Shown piece after piece: positions 26,190 to 35,274 of a stretch of DNA of 64,000 nt. The translations under genes were made by a program, and so were the position numbers. The DNA comes from Microbacterium terrae (lineage in GTDB: Bacteria > Actinomycetota > Actinomycetes > Actinomycetales > Microbacteriaceae), in NCBI RefSeq assembly GCF_017831975.1, contig NZ_JAFDSS010000001.1, positions 1,550,001-1,614,000 of the forward strand. Direction: 5' to 3'. Below the pieces are notes generated by a model. That model worked only from the letters and a program-made list of their open reading frames with translations, was not told where the DNA came from and did no database searches. Positions within the stretch are counted from its first letter, which is position 1. Every line of letters begins with the position of its first letter.

Positions 26190-27859
26190 TGCGAGTGATG
26201 GCCCAGATGGGCATGGTCATGAACCTCGACAAGTGCATCGGATGCCACACGTGTTCCGTGACCTGCAAGCAGGCGTGGACAAACAGGGCCGGCACCGAAT
26301 ACGTCTGGTTCAACAACGTCGAGACCCGCCCAGGGCAGGGATACCCGCGGCGCTACGAAGACCAGGACCAGTGGAAGGGCGGCTGGGCGCTGTCGAAGTC
26401 GGGCAGGCTGAAGCTGCGCACCGGCAGCCGCCTCACGCGCCTGCTGACGATCTTCTCCTCTCCGGTGCAGCCGAAGCTCGAGGACTACTACGAGCCGTGG
26501 ACCTACGACTACGAGACGCTCATCGAGTCGCCGCTCGGCACCGACTTCCCGGTGGCCAAGCCCAAGTCGCTCATCACCGGGGAGGACACGAAGATCACGT
26601 GGTCGGCCAATTGGGACGACGACCTCGGCGGTGCGAGCGAGATGGGTCACCTCGACCCGGTCGTCGAGAAGGTGCGTCGTGAGTCGGAAGACAAGATCAG
26701 GTTCGAGTTCGAGCAGACCTTCATGTTCTATCTGCCGCGCATCTGCGAGCACTGCCTGAACCCCTCGTGCATGGCGTCGTGCCCCTCGGGCGCGATCTAC
26801 AAGCGGGCTGAAGACGGCATCGTGCTCGTCGATCAGGATCGCTGTCGGGGCTGGCGGCAGTGCATCACCGGCTGCCCCTACAAGAAGATCTACTTCAACC
26901 ACAAGACCGGCAAGGCCGAGAAGTGCACGATGTGCTATCCGCGCCTCGAGGTGGGACTCCCCACGGTCTGCTCCGAGACCTGCGTGGGGCGGCTGCGGTA
27001 CCTCGGACTCTTCCTCTACGACGCCGACAAGGTCACCGAGGCGGCCTCGACGCCCGACGAGAAGGATCTCTACGAGGCCCAGCTCGACCTCATCCTCGAC
27101 CCCGACGACCCCGAGGTGATCGCCGCGGTCACCGCGCAGGGCGACATCCCCGACGACTGGATGGATGCGGCACGCCGCTCGCCGGTGTACGCACTGGCGA
27201 AGAAGTACCGTGTCGCCCTGCCGCTGCACCCCGAGTACCGCACCATGCCGATGGTCTGGTACATCCCGCCGCTGTCGCCGATCGTCGATCTCCTGCGCGA
27301 TCAGGGCCACGACTCCGAGTCGGCGAGCACGCTGTTCGGGGCGATCGAGTCGCTGCGCATCCCCGTCGAATACCTCGCCGAGCTGTTCACCGCCGGAGAC
27401 ACCGATATCGTGCACGACGTGCTCGTCAAGCTCGCCGCCATGCGCGCCTACTTGCGCGACATGACGCTCGAGAACGACCTCGACGAATCGATCCCCGAGT
27501 CGGTCGACATGACGGGCGAGACGCTCTACGAGATGTACCGACTGCTCGCCATCGCCAAGTACGAAGACCGCTACGTCATCCCGACCGCGCACTACGAGCG
27601 GGCGCACGAGCTCGAGGAGCTGGGATGCTCGCTCGACTTCGACGGCGGGCCGTACGAGTCCGGGCCGTTCGGCGAGGCGAGCGGGCGTGTGCAGCCCGTC
27701 GCCGTCGAGACATTCCAGGCGCTGCGCGACCGGCAGACCTCCGAAGAGGGTGCGTCCGAGGAGTCGCTGCGGGGCAGGGTGAACCTGCTGAACTGGGATG
27801 GCAACGGCGCGCCCTCAGGCCTCTTCCCCGCGCGGAAGGCGCCGAAGGGCGACACATGA
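26189..27859 (+). CDS. narH: Respiratory nitrate reductase beta subunit
   Basis: A 556-residue iron-sulfur subunit. Four cysteine groups are complete: CIGCHTCSVTC (C16-C26), CEHCLNPSCMASC, CRGWRQCITGC, in which a Trp replaces one cysteine as in the family's 3Fe-4S cluster, and CTMCYPRLEV followed by CSETC. It passes electrons from the NarI hemes to NarG. A perfect AGGAGG lies ten bases before the ATG at 26189, which overlaps the narG stop as TGATG. The end overlaps narJ (ATGA). Confidence 0.98.
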   Translation: MRVMAQMGMVMNLDKCIGCHTCSVTCKQAWTNRAGTEYVWFNNVETRPGQGYPRRYEDQDQWKGGWALSKSGRLKLRTGSRLTRLLTIFSSPVQPKLEDYYEPWTYDYETLIESPLGTDFPVAKPKSLITGEDTKITWSANWDDDLGGASEMGHLDPVVEKVRRESEDKIRFEFEQTFMFYLPRICEHCLNPSCMASCPSGAIYKRAEDGIVLVDQDRCRGWRQCITGCPYKKIYFNHKTGKAEKCTMCYPRLEVGLPTVCSETCVGRLRYLGLFLYDADKVTEAASTPDEKDLYEAQLDLILDPDDPEVIAAVTAQGDIPDDWMDAARRSPVYALAKKYRVALPLHPEYRTMPMVWYIPPLSPIVDLLRDQGHDSESASTLFGAIESLRIPVEYLAELFTAGDTDIVHDVLVKLAAMRAYLRDMTLENDLDESIPESVDMTGETLYEMYRLLAIAKYEDRYVIPTAHYERAHELEELGCSLDFDGGPYESGPFGEASGRVQPVAVETFQALRDRQTSEEGASEESLRGRVNLLNWDGNGAPSGLFPARKAPKGDT

Positions 27860-28500
27860 GCACGTCGCTGAGGGATCAGGTCGTGTACCAGGCTGCGTCG
27901 CTGTGCCTGTCGTACCCCGATGACCATGTGATGGATGCTGCGCCGCTGATCGCCGCGGCGCTGCGCGAGTCGGCGCCGGGGTCCGCACCATCGTTCGCCC
28001 CGCTGCTGGAATGGTGGGCCGCCACCCCGCGGCCCGTGGTGCAGACGGCGTACGTCGACGTCTTCGACATGTCCAAGCGCCACGCCCTGTACCTGAGCTA
28101 CTGGACCGACGGCGACACCCGCCGTCGCGGCATGGTGCTCGCCGACCTCAAGCAGCGCTACCGCGAGGCCGGGCTGTCGCTCGAGCACGGCACCGGTGAG
28201 CTTCCTGACTTCGTGCCCCTCGTGCTCGAGTACGCGGCGCAGAACCCCGCCGCGGGCGCCGCGCTGCTGCAGGAGTACCGCGCCTCGATCGAGCTGATCC
28301 GCATCGCGCTCGCCGAGCGCGGGTCGCCGTATGCGGGAGTCGTCGCAGCGGTCTGTGCAACCCTTCCGGGGCGCTCCCCCGCCGACCGGCAGCAGGCGAT
28401 GGCGCTCGCCTCGAACGGACCGCCGACCGAGACGGTCGGGCTCGACGCCTACGACCCGCGCCTGCTGCCGCTGGCGACCGCATCGACGGGAGGCCGGTGA
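27856..28500 (+). CDS. narJ: Nitrate reductase assembly chaperone NarJ
   Basis: A 214-residue protein of the TorD/NarJ helical family, with the family's N-terminal LSYPDD and the central DVFDMSKRHALYLSYWTDGDTRRRG segment. NarJ binds the N-terminus of NarG until the molybdenum cofactor and FS0 cluster are inserted, then lets it dock on NarI. It is not part of the mature enzyme. ATG at 27856 overlaps narH as ATGA and the stop overlaps narI. Confidence 0.96.
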   Translation: MSTSLRDQVVYQAASLCLSYPDDHVMDAAPLIAAALRESAPGSAPSFAPLLEWWAATPRPVVQTAYVDVFDMSKRHALYLSYWTDGDTRRRGMVLADLKQRYREAGLSLEHGTGELPDFVPLVLEYAAQNPAAGAALLQEYRASIELIRIALAERGSPYAGVVAAVCATLPGRSPADRQQAMALASNGPPTETVGLDAYDPRLLPLATASTGGR

Positions 28501-29312
28501 TGGATGTCTTCCTCTGGGGCATCCTGCCCTACATCATGGTGGCGGTGCTCGTCGGCGGCACGGTCTGGCGGTACCGCTACGACCAGTTCGGCTGGACCAC
28601 CCGCTCTTCGCAGCTGTATGAGTCGCGGCTGCTGCGCATCGGCTCGCCACTGTTCCACTTCGGCATCCTGGTCGTGGTGATCGGCCACGTCATCGGCCTG
28701 GTGATCCCGAAGGCCTGGACCGACTTCTTCGGGGTCACCGAGGAGATGTACCACGTCACGGCGCTCGGCCTCGGCTCGGTCGCCGGGTTCGCCACCCTCG
28801 TCGGCGTCGGCATCCTCATCTGGCGTCGCCGCACCACGGGCCCGGTGTTCATGGCGACGACGAAGAACGACAAGACAATGTACGTGGTGCTCGTCGCCGC
28901 GATCATCGCCGGGCTGGCGACCACACTCATCAGCGTGTTCGGACCCCACCAGGAGGTCACCTACCGCGAGACGGTGGCGCCGTGGTTCCGGTCGCTGTTC
29001 ATCTTCCAGCCGAACATCGAGGCGATGAGCGAGGCGGGGCTCGACTTCAAGATCCACACGCTGATCGGCATGCTGCTGTTCATGCTGTGGCCGTTCACCC
29101 GGCTGGTGCACGCCTTCACCGCGCCCGTGCACTACCTCTTCCGTCCGTACATCGTCTACCGCTCACGCGAGGATCGGCCGACGACCGCCCGCGGCATCCG
29201 CCGCGGCTGGGCACCCGTCGGCACCCCGGACAGGGTGCGTGACAAGACCGCGACCATCGCCCGCGAGCAGAAGAGTCCGGGCCCGAGTGTGCACGACAGG
29301 AACCGACGATGA
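28500..29312 (+). CDS. narI: Respiratory nitrate reductase gamma subunit
   Basis: A 270-residue membrane cytochrome b with five hydrophobic helices. Candidate axial ligands of the two b hemes are His53 and His63 (LFHFGILVVVIGHVIG) and His186 and His204 (KIHTLIG, RLVHAF), at the positions expected for the family. It oxidises menaquinol and anchors NarGH. The ATG at 28500 follows GGGAGG by six bases; a GTG at 28497 overlapping the narJ stop is an alternative. The C-terminal 35 residues are basic and cytoplasmic. Confidence 0.96.
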   Translation: MDVFLWGILPYIMVAVLVGGTVWRYRYDQFGWTTRSSQLYESRLLRIGSPLFHFGILVVVIGHVIGLVIPKAWTDFFGVTEEMYHVTALGLGSVAGFATLVGVGILIWRRRTTGPVFMATTKNDKTMYVVLVAAIIAGLATTLISVFGPHQEVTYRETVAPWFRSLFIFQPNIEAMSEAGLDFKIHTLIGMLLFMLWPFTRLVHAFTAPVHYLFRPYIVYRSREDRPTTARGIRRGWAPVGTPDRVRDKTATIAREQKSPGPSVHDRNRR

Positions 29313-30538
29313 GCGTGACGGATGCGAACATCGCGTCTGGGCAGATCCTGCCGGGACGCGTGAAGAACCTGTACCTGGCGCTGCTGGCGTTCACCATCAC
29401 CTTCTGGGCGTGGAACCTCATCGCACCGCTCGGCATCCGGTACGCCGCCGATATGGGGCTGGACTCCACGCAGTCCTCGCTGCTGGTGGCGACCCCCGTG
29501 CTGGTGGGCTCGCTCGGCCGCATCGTGACCGGCGCCCTCACCGATCGCTTCGGCGGTCGGGTCATGTTCACCGTCCTCACCGCAGTCTCGGCCGTGCCGG
29601 TTCTGCTGGTCGCTTGGGCGGGCGTGCTCAACTCGTACGCGCTGATGATCGCGTTCGGATTCCTGCTCGGCATCGCCGGAACGACCTTCGCCATCGGCAT
29701 CCCGTTCGTGAACGCCTGGTACGACGCCAAGAAGCGCGGATTCGCCACAGGTCTCTTCGGCGCAGGGATGGGCGGGACCGCACTGTCGGCGTTCTTCACG
29801 CCGCGCTTCGTCGAGTGGTTCGGCTATGTCTGGACGCACGTGATCATCGCGGTCGCCCTCGTCGCCGTCGCCGCCGTCGTGTGGTTCCTCATGGAGGACT
29901 CGCCGCTCTGGAAGCCCAACACCGACCCCGTGTTCCCGAAGCTCGTCGCCACGTCGAAGCTCGCCATCACGTGGCAGATGGCCTTCCTCTACGCGATCAC
30001 CTTCGGCGGATTCGTGGCGTTCTCGAGCTACATGCCCACCTACCTCAACCACATCTACGGCTACGACCTCACAGACGCCGGCGCCCGTACGGCGGGCTTC
30101 GCGATCGCAGCCGTGATCGCCCGCCCCGTCGGCGGCTGGCTCTCCGACCGCATCGGCCCGGCCGCCGTGCTCATGATCTCGCTCGCCGGCACGACGGTGA
30201 TGGCCGTCGTCGTCGCCTTCCAGCCGCCGCCGGAGATACCGGCGGGCGCGTCGTTCGTCGCGATGGCGGCTTTCCTGGGCCTCGGCACGGGTGCGGTGTT
30301 CACGTGGGTCGCACAGCGGGCACCCGCGGCGAGGGTCGGGACGGTGACGGGCATCGTCGGCGCCGCAGGCGGGCTCGGCGGGTTCTTCCCACCCTTGGTG
30401 ATGGGCGCGACCTACAACGCCGAGGCGAACACCTACACAATCGGGCTGGCGCTGCTGTGCGTGGCGACCAGCATCGCGCTGGTGTTCACCGTGTGGCTGC
30501 AGGCGCACTTCCGCCGCTCGCAGCCGGCGGCATCCTGA
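29309..30538 (+). CDS. narK: Nitrate/nitrite transporter NarK
   Basis: A 409-residue major facilitator with 12 membrane helices. Family marks are the arginine-bearing motif GSLGRIVTGALTDRFGGR after helix 2 and the glycine-rich nitrate signature GLFGAGMGGTALSAFF in helix 5, repeated in part near GTVTGIVGAAGGLGGFF. It imports nitrate or exchanges it for nitrite. ATG overlaps the narI stop (ATGA). Being last in the operon is unlike C. glutamicum, where narK comes first. A hairpin closes the transcript. Confidence 0.95.
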   Translation: MSVTDANIASGQILPGRVKNLYLALLAFTITFWAWNLIAPLGIRYAADMGLDSTQSSLLVATPVLVGSLGRIVTGALTDRFGGRVMFTVLTAVSAVPVLLVAWAGVLNSYALMIAFGFLLGIAGTTFAIGIPFVNAWYDAKKRGFATGLFGAGMGGTALSAFFTPRFVEWFGYVWTHVIIAVALVAVAAVVWFLMEDSPLWKPNTDPVFPKLVATSKLAITWQMAFLYAITFGGFVAFSSYMPTYLNHIYGYDLTDAGARTAGFAIAAVIARPVGGWLSDRIGPAAVLMISLAGTTVMAVVVAFQPPPEIPAGASFVAMAAFLGLGTGAVFTWVAQRAPAARVGTVTGIVGAAGGLGGFFPPLVMGATYNAEANTYTIGLALLCVATSIALVFTVWLQAHFRRSQPAAS

Positions 30539-30546
30539 CCCGCGGT

Positions 30547-30585
30547 GCTCGTGGTGGCGGCCGTCAGTCGGGCGCCACCACGAGC
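30547..30585. terminator. Terminator hairpin after nar operon
   Basis: A perfect 13-bp stem (30547-30559 with 30573-30585) with a 13-base loop lies nine bases after the narK stop. No U tract follows on the plus strand. The stop codon of a candidate small gene on the other strand lies inside the loop. Confidence 0.65.
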
Positions 30586-30668
30586 GCGACGACGCTCACG
30601 ATCAACACGACGGCGCTGACCGAGATCGCGCCGAGGAGCAGGCGCGAGAAGAGTCGTTCGGCGTTCAT
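30564..30668 (-). CDS. Candidate 34-residue single-span membrane protein
   Basis: A short frame, not a recognised gene: it begins MNAERLFSR, continues with about 22 uninterrupted hydrophobic residues (LLLGAISVSAVVLIVSVVALVV) and ends APD. A basic N-terminus followed by one helix is the layout of small regulatory or subunit-like membrane proteins. No ribosome site precedes the ATG, and the last codons fall in the narK terminator stem. It lies 60 bases after the VIT-family gene on the same strand, so it could be translated from that message. It may be chance. Confidence 0.38.
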   Translation of the reverse strand: MNAERLFSRLLLGAISVSAVVLIVSVVALVVAPD

Positions 30669-30728
30669 GGCGGAATCATCGCGCACCCGCGTGAACGAGA
30701 GGTGTCGACCGCCTCGCACCACGGTGGC

Positions 30729-31814
30729 TCAGCCGAGCGACACGCCGAAGACGAGCCCGAGCACGTAGGTCACGGCGGCGGCCCCGAACCCGATGGCGAG
30801 CTGGCGCAGCGCGCGCCGCAGCGGCGGAGCGCCCGACAGCAGTCCGACCGCGGCTCCTGTCGCCATGAGCGCGACGCCCACGAGCACGAGGGCGAGCACG
30901 ATCGCCGCGACCCCCGACAGGCCGAAGATCCACGGCAGCACCGGGATGATCGCACCCGAGGCGAAGAACAGGAAGCTGGATGCCGCCGCCGCCCACGCGG
31001 CGCCCACCAACTCGTGATCGACCACCTCGACGGGACCGGTGACGGGCCGCGCCTCATCGGCGCCGTGCGCAGCGTCGAGCACGCGCTGCGCCCGCACCAG
31101 GGCTTCGGCTTCGGAGAGACCGCGCGCACGATAGAGCAGCGCGAGCTCGTTCGCATCGATGTCGAGGTCGGGCACGGCGCGATCGGCGAGGTCGCTCGGC
31201 CCCGTCGCCTCGAGCAGCTCCCGCTGCGAGCGCACCGAGACGAACTCCCCCGCACCCATCGACAGCGCGCCGGCGAGGAGTCCGGCGATGCCGCTGAACA
31301 GCACGAACTGCGCGGACACGCCCGTCGCGCCGATTCCCATCACCAGCGCGAGGTTCGACACGAGGCCGTCGTTCGCACCGAACACCGCCGCCCGGAAGGT
31401 GCCCGACAGACGGCGCCTGCCGCGCGCGGCGAGGCCGCGCACCACCTCGTGGTGGATCTTCTCGTCGGCCGCCATCGCCGGCGTCGCGAACGGCTCGGTG
31501 TCGTAGGGCGACCGCGCCTCGGCGGTCTGGGCGAGCGCGAGCACGAAGATCGATCCGAATCTGCGGGCGAGCGCCCCGAGCATGCGGGTGCGGATGTCGG
31601 GCTGCGGCAGCCGCTGCGGCTCGCCGCCGAGGAGCGACAGCCAGTGCTGCTCGTGCCGTCCCTCCGCTTCGGCGAGCGCGAGCAGGATCGCCTTCTCCTC
31701 CCCGTCGCGGCGTGACGCGAGCGCTTCGTAGACTCGTGCCTCCGCGCGCTCGTTGACGAGGTACTGCGCCCAGCGCCGTCGGTCTCGGGCGGTGGGCTGC
31801 ACGGTCTGGCTCAT
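30729..31814 (-). CDS. Ferritin-like/VIT1-CCC1 iron-manganese transporter
   Basis: A 361-residue two-domain protein. The N-terminal 140 residues form a ferritin-like helical domain with metal-ligand glutamates and histidines (NERAEARVYEAL, EAEGRHEQHW, ADEKIHHEV). The C-terminal 200 residues are a VIT1/CCC1 membrane domain with GANDGLVSNLALVMG in helix 1 and GALSMGAGEFVSVRSQ. The family moves Fe(II) or Mn(II) out of the cytoplasm. ATG at 31814 has GGAG four bases upstream; a GTG at 31844 overlapping the upstream stop (GTGA) would add ten residues. It is likely co-transcribed with the SRPBCC gene. Confidence 0.88.
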   Translation of the reverse strand: MSQTVQPTARDRRRWAQYLVNERAEARVYEALASRRDGEEKAILLALAEAEGRHEQHWLSLLGGEPQRLPQPDIRTRMLGALARRFGSIFVLALAQTAEARSPYDTEPFATPAMAADEKIHHEVVRGLAARGRRRLSGTFRAAVFGANDGLVSNLALVMGIGATGVSAQFVLFSGIAGLLAGALSMGAGEFVSVRSQRELLEATGPSDLADRAVPDLDIDANELALLYRARGLSEAEALVRAQRVLDAAHGADEARPVTGPVEVVDHELVGAAWAAAASSFLFFASGAIIPVLPWIFGLSGVAAIVLALVLVGVALMATGAAVGLLSGAPPLRRALRQLAIGFGAAAVTYVLGLVFGVSLG

Positions 31815-31840
31815 CGGACTCCGATCCGTCGCAGGATGGC

Positions 31841-32314
31841 TCACACGCTACCGTCGAGTGCGCGGCGGAGGCCCGCCTCGCCGTGCGCCATCACCCGCGT
31901 GTGCGCCCGCTCGAACGCCGGGCGCAGCAGCCACCCGGTGGCATTCATCCACGCACGGGTCGTCGCGACGTCCCAGCGGATCGTGAGCACGCTCTCTCCC
32001 GCCGCCGCGCCCGGCTCGATCATCAGGCTTCCCGCGCCGCGCAGATCGCCCGTGGACGACGCCGCGAGCATCTCACCTGCCACCACCTCCGTCAGCCGCA
32101 GCCGCACCCTGAGCCGGTAGCCGAGCGGGCTGCGCACGATCAGGGTCAGCCCCTCCCCGGCTGCGAGGAGCGCGGGCCCGTCCGACACCGTCACTCCCGG
32201 CCACCAGTGCGCGCCCGATCCGCCGGGGCGCAGCATCCGCTCGACCTCGTCCCAGCACCGCTCGCGCGGCGCGCCGACCGTCCAGCGCGACACGAACCCG
32301 TAGCGATGGTCCAT
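31841..32314 (-). CDS. SRPBCC family protein
   Basis: A 157-residue protein with the helix-grip fold signature of the polyketide cyclase/START-like (SRPBCC) superfamily: an N-terminal strand with SRWTVGAPRERCWDEVERM, alternating strands in the middle and a long C-terminal helix starting at AWMNATGWLLRPAFERAHTRVMAHGE. Such proteins bind hydrophobic ligands; no ligand can be named. It precedes and overlaps or nearly overlaps the VIT-family gene on the same strand. Confidence 0.78.
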   Translation of the reverse strand: MDHRYGFVSRWTVGAPRERCWDEVERMLRPGGSGAHWWPGVTVSDGPALLAAGEGLTLIVRSPLGYRLRVRLRLTEVVAGEMLAASSTGDLRGAGSLMIEPGAAAGESVLTIRWDVATTRAWMNATGWLLRPAFERAHTRVMAHGEAGLRRALDGSV

Positions 32315-32367
32315 GGTGCCGGAGTCTACGACGCGCGCCGGTGCGAGCCGAGACAGCGGGCGACGAC

Positions 32368-34278
32368 TCAGGAGTGCAGGCGTCGGCGGAGCGTGTCGAT
32401 GCGGGTCTGCAGCTGCGCGACCGTCGCCTGCGGCACGGCCGGACCGCCGCAGATGCGCCGCAGCTCGGCGTGGACGGTTCCGTGCTGCTCGCCCGACTGG
32501 CGCGCGTACAGCCCCACGAGGCTGTTGAGCAGCTGGCGCTGCTCCTTGAGGGTGCGGTGCAGAGCCTGCGGAACCGCGGCCTCGTGCGGCTCGCCCGCGC
32601 CGTCACCGGACGCCTCGGTGGATTCGCGCGCGCGGCGATGCCGTCCCTGGCGGGCTTGACGCTGCATGAGGAGCTCGTGCACGTGCTCGGGCTCGAGCAG
32701 CCCCGGCAGCCCGAGGAACTCCTCTTCCTCGGGGGTGCCGGGCACCGCGAGCTGCCCGAACTCCTTGCCGTCGAAGAGCACACGATCGAAGTGGGCCACC
32801 GAGCCCAGCGCCTGGTAGGTGAACTCCTCGGTGAGCGCGTCGGATGCCTTGTCCTCGCGCTCGGCGGCATCCATCAGGTCTTCTTCGGCGTTCCACTCGT
32901 CGTCGCCGTCGCTGTCGCGGTCGAGGGCGTGGTCGCGCTGGCGCTCCATCTCGTTCGCGAGACCGATGAGCTGGGGCACGTGCGGGAGGAAGACGCTCGC
33001 GGTCTCGCCGCGGCGACGGGCGCGCACGAAGCGGCCGATGGCCTGAGCGAAGAACAGCGGGGTCGAGGCGCTCGTGGCGTAGACGCCGACGGCGAGTCGC
33101 GGTACGTCGACACCCTCCGACACCATGCGCACGGCGACCATCCACCGGCTCGTGCCCTTCGAGAACTCGTCGATGCGGCTCGAGGCCTCGGCCTCGTCGG
33201 AAAGCACGATCGTGGGCGCCTCGCCCGAGATCTCGTGGAGGATCGCCGCGTACGCGCGCGCCGCGGTCTGGTCGGTCGCGATGACGAGGCCCCCGGCGTC
33301 GGGCACCTGCTCGCGGACCTCGGAGAGGCGCCGATCGGCCGAGCGCAGCACAGCCGGGATCCATTCGCCCTCGGGATCGAGCGCCGTGCGCCAGGCCTGC
33401 GAGGTGATGTCCTTCGTGTTGTCCTGACCGAGCTGAGCCTCCATCTCGTCGCCGGTCTTGGTGCGCCAGCGCATCTGACCTGCGTAGACGAGGAAGATGA
33501 CCGGGCGGACCACGCCGTCTTCGAGCGCGCGCCGATAGCCGTACGCGTAGTCGGTCTTCGAGAGGCGGATGCCCTTCGCGTCGGGGTGGTACTCCACGAA
33601 CGGGATGGGTGCGGTGTCGCTGCGGAACGGCGTGCCGCTGAGGAGGAGCCGCCGCGTGGCGCGGTTGTATGCCTCGCGAAGCGCATCGCCCCAGCTGAGC
33701 GCGTCGCCGCCGTGGTGCACCTCGTCGAGGATCACGAGCGTCTTGGCGTCGAGGATGAGGTGCTGATGCACGGATGCCTTCACCGCGACCTGCGCATAGG
33801 TGACGGCGACGCCGTGGTAGTGCCGCGCGGGGGCGGCGTGGCGGTTCGAGAACGCGGGGTCGAGCTTGATGCCGACGCGCGCCGCGGCGTCGGCCCACTG
33901 CGTCTTGAGGTGCTCCGTGGGCGCCACCACGACGATGCGCGTGACCACGCGTCGGCGCAGCAGCTCGCTCGCGAGGCGGAGGGCGAAGGTGGTCTTGCCG
34001 GCGCCGGGGGTCGCCGCGGCGAGGAAGTCGCGGGGGCCACCGCCGGGCCCGTCGGGTCCGTCGAGCTCGAAGTACAGGTCGAGGGCCTCGGCCTGCCAGG
34101 CGCGCAGGCGCTGCGCGGTTCCCCACGGTGCGCGCTGCGGGTAGGTCGGCGACAGATGCTCGGCGGCGAAGCTGCCGATGTGCGCCGGCTGCGAATCGAC
34201 CGGCGGCGCCTGATCGAGATGCGCGGGCACGGCGTCGAGATGAGCGGCTGCGGTGTCGATGACGGTCTCGTCGTCCAT
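32368..34278 (-). CDS. DEAD/DEAH-box (type III restriction-like) helicase
   Basis: A 636-residue superfamily 2 helicase with Walker A TPGAGKTT (90-97), a DEVH box (185-188, DEVHHGG), motif III SGTPFRSD and a second RecA domain ending in QAIGRFVRAR. The fold resembles the UvrB/ResIII group; no nuclease or methylase domain is attached and no restriction genes lie nearby, so a housekeeping role in nucleic acid metabolism is more likely than defence. ATG at 34278 follows GGGAGG; the upstream extension overlaps the divergent gene's promoter. The C-terminus is a coiled-coil-like region. Confidence 0.88.
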   Translation of the reverse strand: MDDETVIDTAAAHLDAVPAHLDQAPPVDSQPAHIGSFAAEHLSPTYPQRAPWGTAQRLRAWQAEALDLYFELDGPDGPGGGPRDFLAAATPGAGKTTFALRLASELLRRRVVTRIVVVAPTEHLKTQWADAAARVGIKLDPAFSNRHAAPARHYHGVAVTYAQVAVKASVHQHLILDAKTLVILDEVHHGGDALSWGDALREAYNRATRRLLLSGTPFRSDTAPIPFVEYHPDAKGIRLSKTDYAYGYRRALEDGVVRPVIFLVYAGQMRWRTKTGDEMEAQLGQDNTKDITSQAWRTALDPEGEWIPAVLRSADRRLSEVREQVPDAGGLVIATDQTAARAYAAILHEISGEAPTIVLSDEAEASSRIDEFSKGTSRWMVAVRMVSEGVDVPRLAVGVYATSASTPLFFAQAIGRFVRARRRGETASVFLPHVPQLIGLANEMERQRDHALDRDSDGDDEWNAEEDLMDAAEREDKASDALTEEFTYQALGSVAHFDRVLFDGKEFGQLAVPGTPEEEEFLGLPGLLEPEHVHELLMQRQARQGRHRRARESTEASGDGAGEPHEAAVPQALHRTLKEQRQLLNSLVGLYARQSGEQHGTVHAELRRICGGPAVPQATVAQLQTRIDTLRRRLHS

Positions 34279-34412
34279 CGCACCTCCCCCGCTCGAACAA
34301 CGAGAGTCCACCTTAGACGAGCCCGCCGACACCGCGGACCCGGCCCGCTGATCCGAACCGGGCGGGGTTTCGGCGATAGCCTGATGAGCGGTCACGAGCC
34401 GAGGGAAGACGA

Positions 34413-35273
34413 ATGCCGAATCGCGATACACACCGCACCCCGTACATCCCCAACCCCGAACCGCACCCCTGGCGGCGGTACGTCGCGCTGGGCGATTCGT
34501 TCACGGAGGGCATCGGCGACCCCGATCCGGCCACGCCCGACGGCCACCGCGGGTGGGCCGACCGCGTCGCCGAGGTGCTCTCCGAGCAGGTCGACGACTT
34601 CGCCTACGCGAACCTCGCCATCCGGGGGCGCCTCATCGGCCGCATCGTCGAGGAGCAGGTCGAGACCGCCGTCGCGCTCAAGCCCGACCTCGTCACCTTC
34701 TCGGCGGGCGGCAACGATGTGATCCGCCCGAACGGCGACCCCGACCTCGTCGCGCAGCTCTTCGAGGACGCCGTGGTGCGGCTCTCGGCGGACGGGGCGA
34801 CCGTCGTCGTGTTCACGGGCATCGACACGAACTTCACACCGGTGTTCCGCGGCATCCGCGGCAAGGTGGCGATCTACAACGAGAACATCCGCGCCATCGC
34901 GGACCGCTACGACTGCATCGTCGCCGACCAGTGGGCGCTCAAAGAGGTGCAGGACATGCGCTTCTTCGACGACGACCGCCTGCACATGAACCCCCTCGGC
35001 CACCACGAGGTCGCGCGCATGGTGCTGCGCGCCCTCAACGTGCCCAACGACCTCCAGCCGATGCAGCCCGAGCCGCTCCCCGCGCGCACCTGGCGCGAGG
35101 CGCGCGGGAGCGATCTCGTGTGGGCGCGTGAGCACCTGGTTCCGTGGGTGCTGCGGCGCCTGCGGCACCAGTCGTCGGGCGACAACGTCACCGCGAAGCG
35201 TCCGGACGTGCTCCCCTTCACGACGCACGCCCCGGGGCCGGACGCCGCGGCGCGGCACGGCGAGGAGGCCTGA
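34413..35273 (+). CDS. SGNH/GDSL hydrolase
   Basis: A 286-residue esterase-type hydrolase. Block I is GDSFTEG with the nucleophile Ser29, block II has the asparagine-bearing AIRGR region, block III GGND, and block V carries D-x-x-H in DRLHMNPLGHHE. There is no signal peptide, so it would deacylate an intracellular substrate. The C-terminal 70 residues are basic and may be flexible. The stop is followed one base later by the SDR gene, whose ribosome site lies inside this gene, so they are co-translated. Confidence 0.9.
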   Translation: MPNRDTHRTPYIPNPEPHPWRRYVALGDSFTEGIGDPDPATPDGHRGWADRVAEVLSEQVDDFAYANLAIRGRLIGRIVEEQVETAVALKPDLVTFSAGGNDVIRPNGDPDLVAQLFEDAVVRLSADGATVVVFTGIDTNFTPVFRGIRGKVAIYNENIRAIADRYDCIVADQWALKEVQDMRFFDDDRLHMNPLGHHEVARMVLRALNVPNDLQPMQPEPLPARTWREARGSDLVWAREHLVPWVLRRLRHQSSGDNVTAKRPDVLPFTTHAPGPDAAARHGEEA

Positions 35274-35274
35274 G

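Noticed and set aside
32368..34278. Helicase as part of a defence or restriction system
   Set aside because: No nuclease, methyltransferase or known defence partner is adjacent; neighbours are household genes.
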